Source of the DNA: Agromyces luteolus
Lineage (GTDB): Bacteria > Actinomycetota > Actinomycetes > Actinomycetales > Microbacteriaceae
Length of the DNA stretch: 64,000 bases
Assembly (NCBI RefSeq): GCF_009729855.1
Contig: NZ_WODA01000025.1
Span: 62,001-126,000, forward strand
Direction of reading: 5' to 3'
Shown in pieces: positions 17,073 through 26,315 of the stretch (position 1 is its first letter; each line of letters begins with the position of its first letter). Under the pieces are notes generated by a model, which did no database searches, was not told where the DNA came from, and saw nothing but the letters and a program-made list of their open reading frames with translations. The position numbers and the translations under genes were made by a program.

Positions 17073-18110
17073 TCACTCCCCGGCCGCGCGCCAGCCCTCG
17101 AACTCCTCGAGCTTGAGGATGAAGTCCTCGAACATGAGCCGGTTGTCGACCTGGGTGTAGATCCGCATCGGACGCGCATCAGGGCGGGGCTCATACCCTC
17201 CGTCGGTGCGCAGCTCCGGCGTCGGGCACACGATGTGTCGGCTCGAGGCGCTGTCGGGTTCGAAGAGCGTGGTGAGGGCGGTCAGCAGCACCAGCGGCGA
17301 GTCGCCGAGCGCGTATGCACCAGCTCGGCCGCGACCGTGCCCGGCCACGCCGTCGAACACGAACCGGAGCTTGTCGAACAGGTAGCCGCCGATCGGACCG
17401 GTCGACGCGACACGAACCCGAAGTTCGGTCTCGGACATCAGGCACTGCCGGTAGACGTCGCGGGGGACCTGCCAGATCGGAATGGCCGACTCGTTGAACA
17501 CGACCTGGCCGGCGACGACATCGATGAGGAGGTTGTACTCGATCGGCATCGCCCCAGGCGGCGGGCTCGCGAGGTCGGCGTGCTCGGCGCCGCCGATCCA
17601 GATCAGCGTCATCCGTTCGGCGACCCGGGGCTCGGTCAGCAGCGCCGACGCCAGGTCCGTGAGGCCGCCGCCGGCGGCGTAGAAGAGTGGCGTGCTCACA
17701 TCGTCGCGCATCGCTTCGCGGATGATGGCGTCGACCGCGGGCGAGGGTTGCGGCGTGGCGAGATCGGTCAGCTGCAGCTCGGTGCCCTGCACGATCACCT
17801 CGGACGAGGTCAAGCCCATCCGTGTGAAGACGTCCCTGACGATCCCGGCGCCGTTCTCCGCCGAGCGGCCAGTCGGATCCCAGCGGTCGCCGGGCCGCAG
17901 ATGGGAGCTGATGATGAGAGGGATCTCGACCACGGGCGACAGCAGGTGGTGGACGAGCTGCACGAGGTCGTCGGGATCGCCGGCGAAGTCATTGTCGATG
18001 ATGACGCGTGCGCCGGCCGGGCCGGTGAGCGAGTGGGCCTGCCACGGAGCGAATCCGAGGGTCCAGATGGGCCCGGTGACTCCTGTGGGTTCGGTGGGAT
18101 TGCGGGTCAT
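17073..18110 (-). CDS. nucleoside hydrolase-like protein
   Basis: A 345-residue protein of the inosine/uridine nucleoside N-ribohydrolase fold. The calcium-binding aspartate cluster is visible as DNDFAGDPDDLVQL near residue 40, with the later GGAEHAD segment and an MPIEYNLLID region. The first motif departs slightly from the classical DTDxGxDD, having an Ala-Gly-Asp-Pro-Asp-Asp order, so the true substrate may be another ribosyl- or glycosyl-linked compound. It is the last gene of the hexuronate operon. The start is ATG with GAGGAG six bases upstream, and 69 bases separate it from the oxidoreductase gene. Confidence 0.75.
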   Translation of the reverse strand: MTRNPTEPTGVTGPIWTLGFAPWQAHSLTGPAGARVIIDNDFAGDPDDLVQLVHHLLSPVVEIPLIISSHLRPGDRWDPTGRSAENGAGIVRDVFTRMGLTSSEVIVQGTELQLTDLATPQPSPAVDAIIREAMRDDVSTPLFYAAGGGLTDLASALLTEPRVAERMTLIWIGGAEHADLASPPPGAMPIEYNLLIDVVAGQVVFNESAIPIWQVPRDVYRQCLMSETELRVRVASTGPIGGYLFDKLRFVFDGVAGHGRGRAGAYALGDSPLVLLTALTTLFEPDSASSRHIVCPTPELRTDGGYEPRPDARPMRIYTQVDNRLMFEDFILKLEEFEGWRAAGE

Positions 18111-18179
18111 GCGATCTCCTCGGCCGGGGTGCTCATGGTGACGGGAATGAAGGTGGGTGGCCTGGCGATGGTGAACGGC

Positions 18180-19190
18180 TCAGCCGGCGAGCGTGCGATC
18201 AGAGGCGAAGACCCGGGCTCGGATCTCGTCGAGGGTCTGTGCGACCGCGAGCGTCGCCGCGCAGTCGTGTCGGGAGACCTGCTGCTCACCTGCCGCGAGT
18301 GCGTCGGCGACGGCACGCAGCATCGGCCGGAACCCCGAACCGTCGCGGGGGTGCTCGACCCGCTCGGGCGAGTGGAGGATCGCCTCGCGCGATCCGGCGT
18401 GGACGCGTGCCGTGGTGCCCGCCCAGAACATCGGGTCGATCGTGATCCATCCGAGCGTGCCGCTGATCGTCGCGGCCTGGTCGAGGAAACCGATCGCGGA
18501 GCACGCCACGTCGGCGCGGGCTCCGTTCGCGAAGGTCAACGTCGCCCGCGCCTCCACGTCGGTACCGTCGACCGTGACGCCGGATGCCTCGACCGAGACC
18601 GGCTCGCCGAGCACCCACTGCGCGAGCGTGGCGCCGTAGATGCCGCGGTCGAGCACCGCGCTGTCGCCGCGCTCGGCCGTCCAGGAGCGGCCCGTCGCCT
18701 GCGACGGCATGCCGAACGTCGCCGAGACGTTCCGAGGCTCGCCGGCGAGACCGGCCTCGAGCCGTTGGATGAGGTCGACGTGGAGCGGGTTGAACTTCAT
18801 CCACATCGCCTCCATCGCGAAGACCCCGGCGGCATCGGCGGCGTCGAAGATCTGCGCGACCTCTGCGGCGCTGGCGGCCATCGGCTTCTCGATGAGCACG
18901 TGCTTCCCGGCGGCGATCGCGTCGAGCGCGATCGACAGGTGGGTCGCAATCGGCGTCGCGATGTACACGGCGTCGACATCGTCGCGTCGGAGCACCTCTG
19001 CGACGTCGTTCGACCACGCCGGAATGCCGTGCCTCTCGGCGAATGCGGCGGTCCGCTGCTCGTCACGGCCCCAGGCCGCGGTAACGCTGCCCGCGCCGAA
19101 GACGGCCTGCAGATCGGGCGCGAACTGGTGGGAGATCATCCCCGTGCCGAGCATGGCCCAGCGGATCGATGGTGCGGAAGCTGCGGTCAT
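18180..19190 (-). CDS. Gfo/Idh/MocA family oxidoreductase
   Basis: A 336-residue NAD(P)-dependent sugar dehydrogenase-type enzyme. The N-terminal Rossmann motif is MLGTGMISHQF. The conserved EKPMAAS motif carries the catalytic lysine, and AVYIATPIATH precedes it. The C-terminal alpha/beta domain has NGARADVACSAIGF. Such enzymes oxidise or epimerise sugars and sugar acids. In this place it may feed an uncommon sugar or lactone into the uronate path; the exact substrate is unknown. An ATG at 19247 is also in frame, but 19190 fits the family start better. Confidence 0.85.
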   Translation of the reverse strand: MTAASAPSIRWAMLGTGMISHQFAPDLQAVFGAGSVTAAWGRDEQRTAAFAERHGIPAWSNDVAEVLRRDDVDAVYIATPIATHLSIALDAIAAGKHVLIEKPMAASAAEVAQIFDAADAAGVFAMEAMWMKFNPLHVDLIQRLEAGLAGEPRNVSATFGMPSQATGRSWTAERGDSAVLDRGIYGATLAQWVLGEPVSVEASGVTVDGTDVEARATLTFANGARADVACSAIGFLDQAATISGTLGWITIDPMFWAGTTARVHAGSREAILHSPERVEHPRDGSGFRPMLRAVADALAAGEQQVSRHDCAATLAVAQTLDEIRARVFASDRTLAG

Positions 19191-19262
19191 GGAGTCATCC
19201 CTTCGTCGTTCGCCGCTGGGATCCCTGCGGGATCGGTGAAAAGACATCGGCGTCCTTCTTGT

Positions 19263-19865
19263 TCAGGAGACCGGGCGTTCAGGAGTCCGGTCGCGGCACG
19301 CGGCATCCGCGTCGAGGAACGCGACCGCCTGCGCGGCGGCCGTTTCGACGGGAAGATCCAGCGGCACCACCACTCCGTGCTCGTCGTCACCGAGCGGTTC
19401 GAGGGTTGCGAGCTGCGACGGGAGCATCGTCGCGGGCATGAAGTGCCCGGTGCGCTGCCCGATCCGCTCGGCGAGCTGCGCCGCGCTGCCGTGCACGTGC
19501 ACGAATGCGAGCTCGGCGCCGCTGTCCCGCATCAGCGCGTCACGGTACGCGCGGCGCAACGCCGAGCACGAGACGACGACCGGACGCCCCGCCGCGAGTT
19601 CGTCCCGGACGCGTGAGGCGACCCGGGCGAGCCACGGCCACCGGTCGTCGTCGGTGAGCGGGATCCCGCCGGCCATCTGGACCTTTGCCTCAGCCGAGTG
19701 CAGATCGTCGGCCTCCACGAATACCCCGCCGAGCCGGTCCGCAACGGCGGCGGCGAGGGTCGATTTCCCGGCCCCTGCCACCCCCATCACAACGACCGCT
19801 GCGGCCGTCGCAGAGGCATCCGCGCCCACGCCGGCTGACGCGGCCTGCTCGGTCATCGCGGTCAC
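19263..19865 (-). CDS. gntK: gluconokinase
   Basis: A 200-residue shikimate kinase-like P-loop enzyme of the gluconokinase family. It has [18 protein letters not shown] (Walker A), [29 protein letters not shown], the [11 protein letters not shown] motif and a [19 protein letters not shown] segment, all diagnostic. It phosphorylates D-gluconate to 6-phosphogluconate. The GTG start overlaps the stop of the mannonate dehydratase gene (GTGA), so the two are coupled. The operon lacks a PfkB-type 2-keto-3-deoxygluconate kinase, so whether this enzyme handles gluconate from another substrate or has broader use is open. Confidence 0.9.
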   Translation of the reverse strand: MTAMTEQAASAGVGADASATAAAVVVMGVAGAGKSTLAAAVADRLGGVFVEADDLHSAEAKVQMAGGIPLTDDDRWPWLARVASRVRDELAAGRPVVVSCSALRRAYRDALMRDSGAELAFVHVHGSAAQLAERIGQRTGHFMPATMLPSQLATLEPLGDDEHGVVVPLDLPVETAAAQAVAFLDADAACRDRTPERPVS

Positions 19866-21106
19866 CAATCGTGGACGGTGCCGTCGAGGAGTCGGTTGTA
19901 GGGCAGGTAGGCCTGCTCGTACGGGTACTTCCCGGCCTCGTCGACGTTCAGTTCGACGCCCAGGCCGGGCTTCTCCCCCGGGTGCAGGTAGCCGTCGGTC
20001 CAGGTGAAGGACTGCTCGAACACCCGGTCGGTCTTCGCGCCGTGGCGCATGTACTCCTGGATGCCGAAGTTGTGGATCGACAGGCCGAGGTGCATCGCGG
20101 CGGCCATGCCGACCGGGCTGATGTCGGTCGGGCCGTGCATGCCCGACTTCACCTGGTACATCGCCGCGTAGTCGAGCGTCTTCTTCAGCGGGCTGATGCC
20201 GCCCATGTGGGTGACCGCGCCGCGCACGTAGTCGATCTGCTGGTCGCGGATGAGGTCCTTGAAGTCCCAGATCGTGTTGAAGATCTCGCCGATCGCGAGC
20301 GGGGTGGTGGTGTGCTGGCGCACGAGGCGCAGCGCCTCCTGGTTCTCGGCGGGCGTGCAGTCCTCGAGCCAGAACAGGTCGTACGGTTCGAGGTCCTTGC
20401 CGAGGCGGGCGGCCTGGATCGGGGTCATCCGGTGGTGCCCGTCGTGCAGCAGCGGCACGTCTGGGCCGAACTCGTTCCGCACGGCCTCGAACACGCCGGG
20501 CAGGTGGTTCAGGTACGCGCGCGTGTCCCAGTCCTCCTCGACCGGCTTCGCGCCGCGGCGCGCGGGCTCGTGGTCGTACCGGACGGATGCGTCGCCGACG
20601 TCGGCGCCCTGCGCCGCGATGCCGTAGATCGCCTTGAGCGTCGGCACGCCGGTCTGCACGCGGATCGCCCGGTAGCCCTGCTCCTGGTGGGCGCGGATCG
20701 AGTCGAAGAGTTCGGGCAGCTCCTTGCCCGACGCGTGCCCGTACGCCATGAGCCCGTTGCGCGACGCCCCGCCGAGGAGCTGGTAGACGGGCATCCCGGC
20801 CTCCTTGCCCTTGATGTCCCAGAGGGCCATGTCGACGGCGGCGATCGAGGCCATCGTGACCGGGCCGCGGCGCCAGTACGCCGAACGGTAGAGGAACTGC
20901 CAGGTGTCCTCGATGCGGCTCGCGTCGCTGCCGATGAGCAGCGGCACGACATGCTCCTGCAGGTAGGCGACGACGGCGAGTTCGCGGCCGTTCAGGGTCG
21001 CGTCGCCGAGGCCGGTGAGGCCGTCGGCGGTCGTGATCTTGAGGGTGACGAAGTTGCGGTCGGGGCTGGTGACGATGACCTCAGCCTTGTCGATGCTCGT
21101 GCTCAT
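19862..21106 (-). CDS. manD: D-mannonate dehydratase, enolase superfamily (ManD/RspA type)
   Basis: A 414-residue acid-sugar dehydratase of the mandelate racemase/enolase superfamily. The opening [18 protein letters not shown], the loop [24 protein letters not shown], the [11 protein letters not shown] motif, [19 protein letters not shown] and [10 protein letters not shown] are all typical of the ManD group and supply the metal ligands and catalytic residues. It dehydrates D-mannonate (and often D-gluconate) to 2-keto-3-deoxy-D-gluconate. It replaces the unrelated UxuA enzyme in this pathway. It starts 36 bases after the UxuB gene, and its stop overlaps the kinase start. Confidence 0.92.
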   Translation of the reverse strand: MSTSIDKAEVIVTSPDRNFVTLKITTADGLTGLGDATLNGRELAVVAYLQEHVVPLLIGSDASRIEDTWQFLYRSAYWRRGPVTMASIAAVDMALWDIKGKEAGMPVYQLLGGASRNGLMAYGHASGKELPELFDSIRAHQEQGYRAIRVQTGVPTLKAIYGIAAQGADVGDASVRYDHEPARRGAKPVEEDWDTRAYLNHLPGVFEAVRNEFGPDVPLLHDGHHRMTPIQAARLGKDLEPYDLFWLEDCTPAENQEALRLVRQHTTTPLAIGEIFNTIWDFKDLIRDQQIDYVRGAVTHMGGISPLKKTLDYAAMYQVKSGMHGPTDISPVGMAAAMHLGLSIHNFGIQEYMRHGAKTDRVFEQSFTWTDGYLHPGEKPGLGVELNVDEAGKYPYEQAYLPYNRLLDGTVHDW

Positions 21107-21142
21107 TCGGTGCTCCGTGGATCGTGGGTGAGCGGTTCGGGG

Positions 21143-22537
21143 TCAGGATGTCTCGAGCACGGCGATCGCGTCCGAGACGCGGGTCGCGAAGCCGGCGTCG
21201 GCGGCGAGCCGCGCATCGAGCGCGGTCAGCAGGGCGTGTCGGGCGGATGCGTCGAGCTCGGCGATCGCCGCAGGATCGATGCCGTGCGGTGCGGGCGCTG
21301 TGCCCGCCCGCACGCCGAGCATCCACGCGGCGATCGCGGCGGCGCACCCGGTCGCGGGTCGGCCGACGGCGAGCTCGCCGAGCGCGACCGGCACGATGCG
21401 CAGGCGCGCCTTGGTGGTCGAGTCCTGCGCGATCTGGGCGAGCCGGTGCTCGATGCGGGGGTTGCGGAAGCGTTCGAGGAGCGCCGCGCGGTAGTCGGCG
21501 AGGTCGAAGGTCGGGAGCTGGCGGGCGTCGTCGTCCCAGAGCGCCTCGACGAGGCGGAGGCACACGGGGTCGTCGATCGCGTCCGACACGACCGCGTGGC
21601 CGCGGGTCGGTCCGAACGCGGCGAGCACGGTGTGGGCGCCGTTCAGCATCCAGAGCTTGCGGTTCTCCCACGGCGCGATCTCGTCGACGAACCGGGCGCC
21701 TGCGGACTCCCAGTCGGGTCGACCGGCGGGGAAGTCGCCCTCGAGCACCCAGTCGGCGAACGGCTCGGTCACGACCGGCGCGGCGTCGAGCCATCCGGTC
21801 GCGTCGCGCACCGCGCGTGGCTCGGTGTCGAGGTCGATGGCAGGCGTGATGCGGTCGATCGACGTCGAAACGACCGAGACCGAGATACCCAACCAGACCG
21901 CCAGTTCGGCCGACGTGCGGCGTGCGAGACCGGCCAGCGCGCGCCGCAGGAGCCCGCCGTTGTCGGGCAGGTTGTCGCAGGGCACGATCGCGATCGCGCC
22001 GGATCCGGCGCGGCGGCGAGCGTCGAGGGCGAGCAGCACCCGGCCGAGCGCCGTCGCGGGCTGCGCTGACCGGAGTTCGCCGGCGTTCGCGAACGCGGCG
22101 GCGAGCAGCTCGACATCGGATGCCATTGCGGCATCCTCGAGGTTCGGCGAACCGTCTGCGTCGAGCCGGTAGCCGGCCTCGGTGATCGTGAGCGTGAGGA
22201 TCGCGATCCTCGGGTCGGCGACGGCCGCGACGAACGCGGCCACGTCATCGCCGGCCTCGACGCGCACGATCGACGGGATCAGCTCGAACCGGTCGCCCTC
22301 CGCGGCCCGCTCGACGAGCGTGTACAGGCCGTCCTGCGGGGTGAGCCGGTCGACGAGGTCGCGGCTGCGGCCAGAGAACGCGACGATCCCCCACTCAGCA
22401 GCGTCCAATGCGTGTGCGGTGTACCAGGCCTGATGGGCGCGGTGGAAGGCGCCGAGTCCGAGGTGCACGATCCGCTCCGGCGGGGTCGGCACACCGGTCG
22501 TCGCACGAGCGAGCCGGATCGCAGTGTCGGCGGTCAC
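21143..22537 (-). CDS. uxuB: mannitol dehydrogenase family protein, D-fructuronate reductase (mannonate dehydrogenase)
   Basis: A 464-residue polyol dehydrogenase-family enzyme. The N-terminal NAD motif is IVHLGLGAFHRAHQAWY. The catalytic region contains VPCDNLPDNGG, WENRKLWMLNGAHT and TRGH, which are typical of UxuB/MtlK-type enzymes (the lysine in NRKLW is the family's general base). In this context it should reduce D-fructuronate to D-mannonate. The GTG start overlaps the stop of uxaC (GTGA). The frame continues further upstream only as antisense noise. Confidence 0.88.
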   Translation of the reverse strand: MTADTAIRLARATTGVPTPPERIVHLGLGAFHRAHQAWYTAHALDAAEWGIVAFSGRSRDLVDRLTPQDGLYTLVERAAEGDRFELIPSIVRVEAGDDVAAFVAAVADPRIAILTLTITEAGYRLDADGSPNLEDAAMASDVELLAAAFANAGELRSAQPATALGRVLLALDARRRAGSGAIAIVPCDNLPDNGGLLRRALAGLARRTSAELAVWLGISVSVVSTSIDRITPAIDLDTEPRAVRDATGWLDAAPVVTEPFADWVLEGDFPAGRPDWESAGARFVDEIAPWENRKLWMLNGAHTVLAAFGPTRGHAVVSDAIDDPVCLRLVEALWDDDARQLPTFDLADYRAALLERFRNPRIEHRLAQIAQDSTTKARLRIVPVALGELAVGRPATGCAAAIAAWMLGVRAGTAPAPHGIDPAAIAELDASARHALLTALDARLAADAGFATRVSDAIAVLETS

Positions 22538-23931
22538 AGCTTGAACACCTCTCGGGGGATGGCGTCGACCAGGTCGTCGATGATGCGCTCCGCGGCGTCC
22601 ATCCGCACCCGGCCTTCGACGACGAGGCGCGCGAGGAATCCGGCGTCGACCCGTCGGGCGGTGTCGTGACGTGCCGGGATCGACAGGAACGCACGTGTGT
22701 CGTCGATGAACCCGCTGCTGCGGTAGAAGCCCGCGGTCTCGGTCACCGCGGCCCGGTGGCGGGCGATCGCGTCGGGTGCGTCGAGGAACCACCACGGCGC
22801 GCCGACATAGACGCTCGGGTAGAACCCGGCGAGCGGCGCGAGCTCGCGCGAGTACGTCGTCTCGTCGACCGCGAACAGCACGAGGTGGAAGTCGCGTTCG
22901 AGGCCGTAGCGCTCCAGCAGCGGGCGGATGCCGCGCGTGAACTCGGTCGCGATGGGGATGTCGTGCCCGGTGTCGGGCCCGAAGGCGGTGTGCGTGGCCG
23001 TGGAGTGGTTGCGGAGCACGCCCGGGTGGATCGTCATGACGAGCCCGTCGTCGACGCTCATCCGCGCCATCTGCACGAGCATGTGGCCGCGGAATGCGCG
23101 CCGGTCCCCCGCGCTCGCAGTGCCGGCGAGCACCGCTTGGAACAGCCGCTCGCCCTCGCCCGGATCGAGATCGACCGTGAACAGCTCCTCGACCCCGTTG
23201 TCGGTCGAGACCGCGCCGTGCCGGATGAAGTGCGCCCTCCGGTCCTCCAACGCACCGAGGTAGCCGTCGAAGTCGCCGGTGTGTCCAGTCGCGCCGAGCA
23301 GCCGATCGACGTGGTCGGTGAATCCGGCCGCGTCGGGGTCGAGGTATCGGTCGGGACGGAACGTCGGCACCACTCGACCGCCGAGAGCGGATGCCGCGAG
23401 CGCGGCATGCTCCGATAGATCGTCGAGCGGGTCGTCGGTGGTGGCGAGGAACTCGATCCCGAACCGCTCGAACAGCGCGCGCGGCCGGAACTCCGGACGG
23501 GCCAGTGCGGCGGCGATCTCGTCGTAGATCGCATCCGCGGTGTCGGGGCCGAGCGGAGTCGTGATGCCGAAGACCCCGTCGAGCTCCTCCTCGATCCAGT
23601 AGCCGGAGGCGGTTCCGGCGAACCGGTGCCAGTGCGCGGCGAGCGTGCGCCACACCGTGCGCGCGTCGCGCCCGGCCCGCTCGTCGACGACCAGGTCGGC
23701 GAGGTCGACCCCCGCGGCGTGCAGCAGCCGGGTCACGTAGTGATCGCCTGTGACCAACAGCGACACGGGGTCGGCGTACGGCTCGTCGCGCAGCAGCAAG
23801 GACGGGGGCACGTGGCCGTGCGGCGAGATGATCGGGCTGCCGGCCACGCGTGCGTACAGGTCGAGCGCGACCGACCTGGTCGACGGGTCGGCCGGTAGCA
23901 GGCGGGCGGGATCTCGTGGCGGCATGGTCAC
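22534..23931 (-). CDS. uxaC: glucuronate (uronate) isomerase
   Basis: A 465-residue uronate isomerase of the amidohydrolase superfamily. The metal site HGHVPP is at about residues 39-44. Further hallmarks are FGIEFLATTDDPLDDL, the long MTIHPGVLRNHS segment and LFAVDETTYSRELAPLAGFYPSVYVGAPWWFLD near the C-terminus. It converts D-glucuronate to D-fructuronate and D-galacturonate to D-tagaturonate. No tagaturonate reductase (UxaB) or altronate dehydratase is nearby, so the glucuronate branch is the one served. GTG overlaps the stop of the GH2 gene. Confidence 0.93.
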   Translation of the reverse strand: MTMPPRDPARLLPADPSTRSVALDLYARVAGSPIISPHGHVPPSLLLRDEPYADPVSLLVTGDHYVTRLLHAAGVDLADLVVDERAGRDARTVWRTLAAHWHRFAGTASGYWIEEELDGVFGITTPLGPDTADAIYDEIAAALARPEFRPRALFERFGIEFLATTDDPLDDLSEHAALAASALGGRVVPTFRPDRYLDPDAAGFTDHVDRLLGATGHTGDFDGYLGALEDRRAHFIRHGAVSTDNGVEELFTVDLDPGEGERLFQAVLAGTASAGDRRAFRGHMLVQMARMSVDDGLVMTIHPGVLRNHSTATHTAFGPDTGHDIPIATEFTRGIRPLLERYGLERDFHLVLFAVDETTYSRELAPLAGFYPSVYVGAPWWFLDAPDAIARHRAAVTETAGFYRSSGFIDDTRAFLSIPARHDTARRVDAGFLARLVVEGRVRMDAAERIIDDLVDAIPREVFKL

Positions 23932-26168
23932 TTGGCTATGAGGTTGAGCCGGGCGTTCAGCGCCGCGACGGTCTCGATGGATACGCCGCCCGCCTGCTTG
24001 ATGAGCTTCTCGACACTCATGCGGTCGACGATGGCCTGCATCGCGGGCGGGATCTCGACGCCGTGGCCGACCTCGCCGCGGCTGGTCGCGACGGCCTCCA
24101 TCACCGAGGCGATGACGCGGGCGCCGTCTTCCGACTGCTTGATGTCGCCGAGCGAGTCTCGCACGGAGTAGAACCCGTCGGGGCTCGGCAGTTCGGCATC
24201 GTCGAACCAGTTCGCGATGGTCGTGGTGGGCATCACGCTCGCGGCCGGCACCTCGTCGACCTTGCGGAGCGTGATGGTGTCGGTGAGCGCGCCCGCGCGG
24301 GCGGTGATCTCGTGCTCGCCCGTGAGCGGCACGCGGAACCGGAATGCCCGGCGGCTCTCGACGGCGCCGATCTCGACGCCGTCGACCGTGAGCACCACGT
24401 GGTCCTGGTTGGAGTAGACGATCACCTCGGTGACCTCCTCCGCCCGCTCGGCGCGGCGACGCCCGGCGACATGCACGAACGGCTCGCTGGACCAGGCCGC
24501 CTTGTAGAGGTAGAACGCGTCCTTCTTCAGGGTGCGGTCGAACGACACGAGCCCCTTCTGGTTGCGGCCGGCCGCGCCGCCCTCGTCACGCCCGGCCGAT
24601 CCGAAGTCGGCGAGGTTCCACACGTGGGTCGCCCACAGCCACGGGCGCTGCTCGATCATGGCGAGCATGTGCTCGTGGTACAGGGCCTGGTAGCCCTCGG
24701 TGTAGTCGCCCTTCTCGGGTGCGGCGGACTGGAACTGCGCGTTTGCGTCCGCGCCGTATTCGGCGAGGCCGATCGCGATCTCGGGGTACGCGGCGTGGAA
24801 GTCGTCGAGCCAGGTGTCGTTGTCGGCGGCCTCGCCCACGTACCAGCCGAAGTAGAGGTTGTACGACATGACGTCGGGCAGGCCGACGAGCGGGTGGTCG
24901 GTCTCGAGCAGGAAGAGGTTCGCCATGGCGGTCAGGCGGGTGGGGTCGAGCTCGTGGGCGAGGTCGTTCAGTTCGCGGTGCGCCGCGACCACCTCGTCGC
25001 CCGAGCCGGCGAGGGTGATCTCGTTCGACAGGCCCCAGCAGACGATGCTCGCGTGGTGGCGATTCTGCACGATGAGTTCGGTGAGCTGGTCGCCCGCGTT
25101 CCCGGTCGCGCCCGGCAGGAAGACGGTGATCTGCGGGATCTCCGCCCACACGACGATGCCCGCCTCGTCGCAGAGGTCGTAGAAGCGCTGGTCGTGCTGG
25201 TAATGCGCGAGCCGCACCGTGGTGACGCCGAGTTCCTGGAGTAGGGCGAGGTCCTGCAGCTTCATCTCCTCGGTGATCGCGTTACCGACGCCCTCGCGGT
25301 CCTGGTGGCGGGAGACGCCCCGCAGGGGGTACTCCTCGCCGTTCAGGAGGAACCCGCGCTCGGGGTCAACGGCGAACTCGCGGCAGCCGAACCGCAGGTC
25401 GACGGTGTCGAGCACCGTGTCGCCCGAGAGCAGCTCGGCGCGCGCGGTGTAGAGGTGCGGGTCGCGCAGGCCGTGCCAACGGCGCACGCGCTCGATCGCC
25501 AGCGTCGCGTGGGCCTCGCCGTCGACGAGGGGCACGGTCGCGGCGGCTTCGCCCTCGACGGTGAAGCGCACACCGGTCGCGGCATCCCGGACCATCGCTC
25601 GGGCGAGCAGTGCCACCTCGGCGCGGTCTCCCTCGAGCGTCGGGGTGACCGTGAGGCCGGGGCCGCCGTGGTCTCCGAGGTCGAAGTGCTCGCGGCCGAC
25701 CGTGATGCGGCGAACTTCGCGGTAGATGCCGCCGTAGAAGGTGAAGTCGGCCTGCTGCGGGTAGACGCGCTCGTTCGCCGCGTTGTCGACGACGACGAGC
25801 AGGGTGCGCGCGCCGGCGGCGAGGCCCTCGGTCAGGTCGACGCGGAACGTCGAATAGCCGCCGTCGTGGCGGGCGAGCAGTCTTCCGCCGAAGTGCACCT
25901 CGGCCGATGAGTTCACGCCCGCGAACTCGATCCAGGTCTCGTCGTCGGCTGCGTCGGGCTCGATGACACGTGCGTACGTCGACCGGCCGCGACGGTACTC
26001 GCCGCCCGCCTGTCCGTCGAAGGCGTTCCACGTGTGGGGCAGCACGACCTGCTCGCCCGCCGTAGCGACATCCTCCCAGCTCGAGGCCGTCGACAGCTCG
26101 ACGGGCGCGAACGCCCAACCGTCGTGGATCGTCACGACTCGTCGGGTGTGGGTGGCAGCGGGCGTCAT
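23928..26168 (-). CDS. glycoside hydrolase family 2 (beta-glucuronidase or beta-galactosidase)
   Basis: A 746-residue GH2 enzyme with a sugar-binding domain, an immunoglobulin-like domain and a TIM barrel, then a C-terminal beta domain and a helical tail (last 80 residues). The acid/base is the Glu of WGLSNE (about residue 382), and the nucleophile is the Glu of AEYGADA (about residue 470). RGVSRHQD before the barrel is the usual GH2 signature. There is no signal peptide, so it acts inside the cell. Because the next genes process glucuronate, beta-glucuronidase is the most economical guess, but GH2 specificity cannot be read from these motifs alone. It is first in the operon, with AGGAGA before the ATG. 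Confidence 0.85.
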   Translation of the reverse strand: MTPAATHTRRVVTIHDGWAFAPVELSTASSWEDVATAGEQVVLPHTWNAFDGQAGGEYRRGRSTYARVIEPDAADDETWIEFAGVNSSAEVHFGGRLLARHDGGYSTFRVDLTEGLAAGARTLLVVVDNAANERVYPQQADFTFYGGIYREVRRITVGREHFDLGDHGGPGLTVTPTLEGDRAEVALLARAMVRDAATGVRFTVEGEAAATVPLVDGEAHATLAIERVRRWHGLRDPHLYTARAELLSGDTVLDTVDLRFGCREFAVDPERGFLLNGEEYPLRGVSRHQDREGVGNAITEEMKLQDLALLQELGVTTVRLAHYQHDQRFYDLCDEAGIVVWAEIPQITVFLPGATGNAGDQLTELIVQNRHHASIVCWGLSNEITLAGSGDEVVAAHRELNDLAHELDPTRLTAMANLFLLETDHPLVGLPDVMSYNLYFGWYVGEAADNDTWLDDFHAAYPEIAIGLAEYGADANAQFQSAAPEKGDYTEGYQALYHEHMLAMIEQRPWLWATHVWNLADFGSAGRDEGGAAGRNQKGLVSFDRTLKKDAFYLYKAAWSSEPFVHVAGRRRAERAEEVTEVIVYSNQDHVVLTVDGVEIGAVESRRAFRFRVPLTGEHEITARAGALTDTITLRKVDEVPAASVMPTTTIANWFDDAELPSPDGFYSVRDSLGDIKQSEDGARVIASVMEAVATSRGEVGHGVEIPPAMQAIVDRMSVEKLIKQAGGVSIETVAALNARLNLIAK

Positions 26169-26244
26169 GGGTGTCTCCTTCGACGTGGATGCACCGGCGC
26201 GCGCCGGTGCGGCTTCGCCCACCGTACGAAGCCGACGCGACGAG

Positions 26245-26273
26245 ATGATAGAACTGGTCATGCACGATCAGCA
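26245..26273 (-). promoter_or_regulatory. candidate promoter of the hexuronate operon
   Basis: On the minus strand a good -10 (TATCAT, 26250-26245) is paired at 17 bases with a poor -35 (TGCTGA, 26273-26268). A poor -35 is usual for activator-dependent promoters and fits the divergent AraC-family gene that starts at 26316. Confidence 0.4.
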
Positions 26274-26315
26274 CTGATTCGGCACCATTTCCGGAAGCGA
26301 CGAACCGAGGCCCTC

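Noticed and set aside
16899-19616. A 905-codon plus-strand open frame
   Set aside because: It is antisense to the nucleoside hydrolase, Gfo/Idh and gluconokinase genes, has no recognisable domain, and is an effect of the GC-rich third positions on the other strand.
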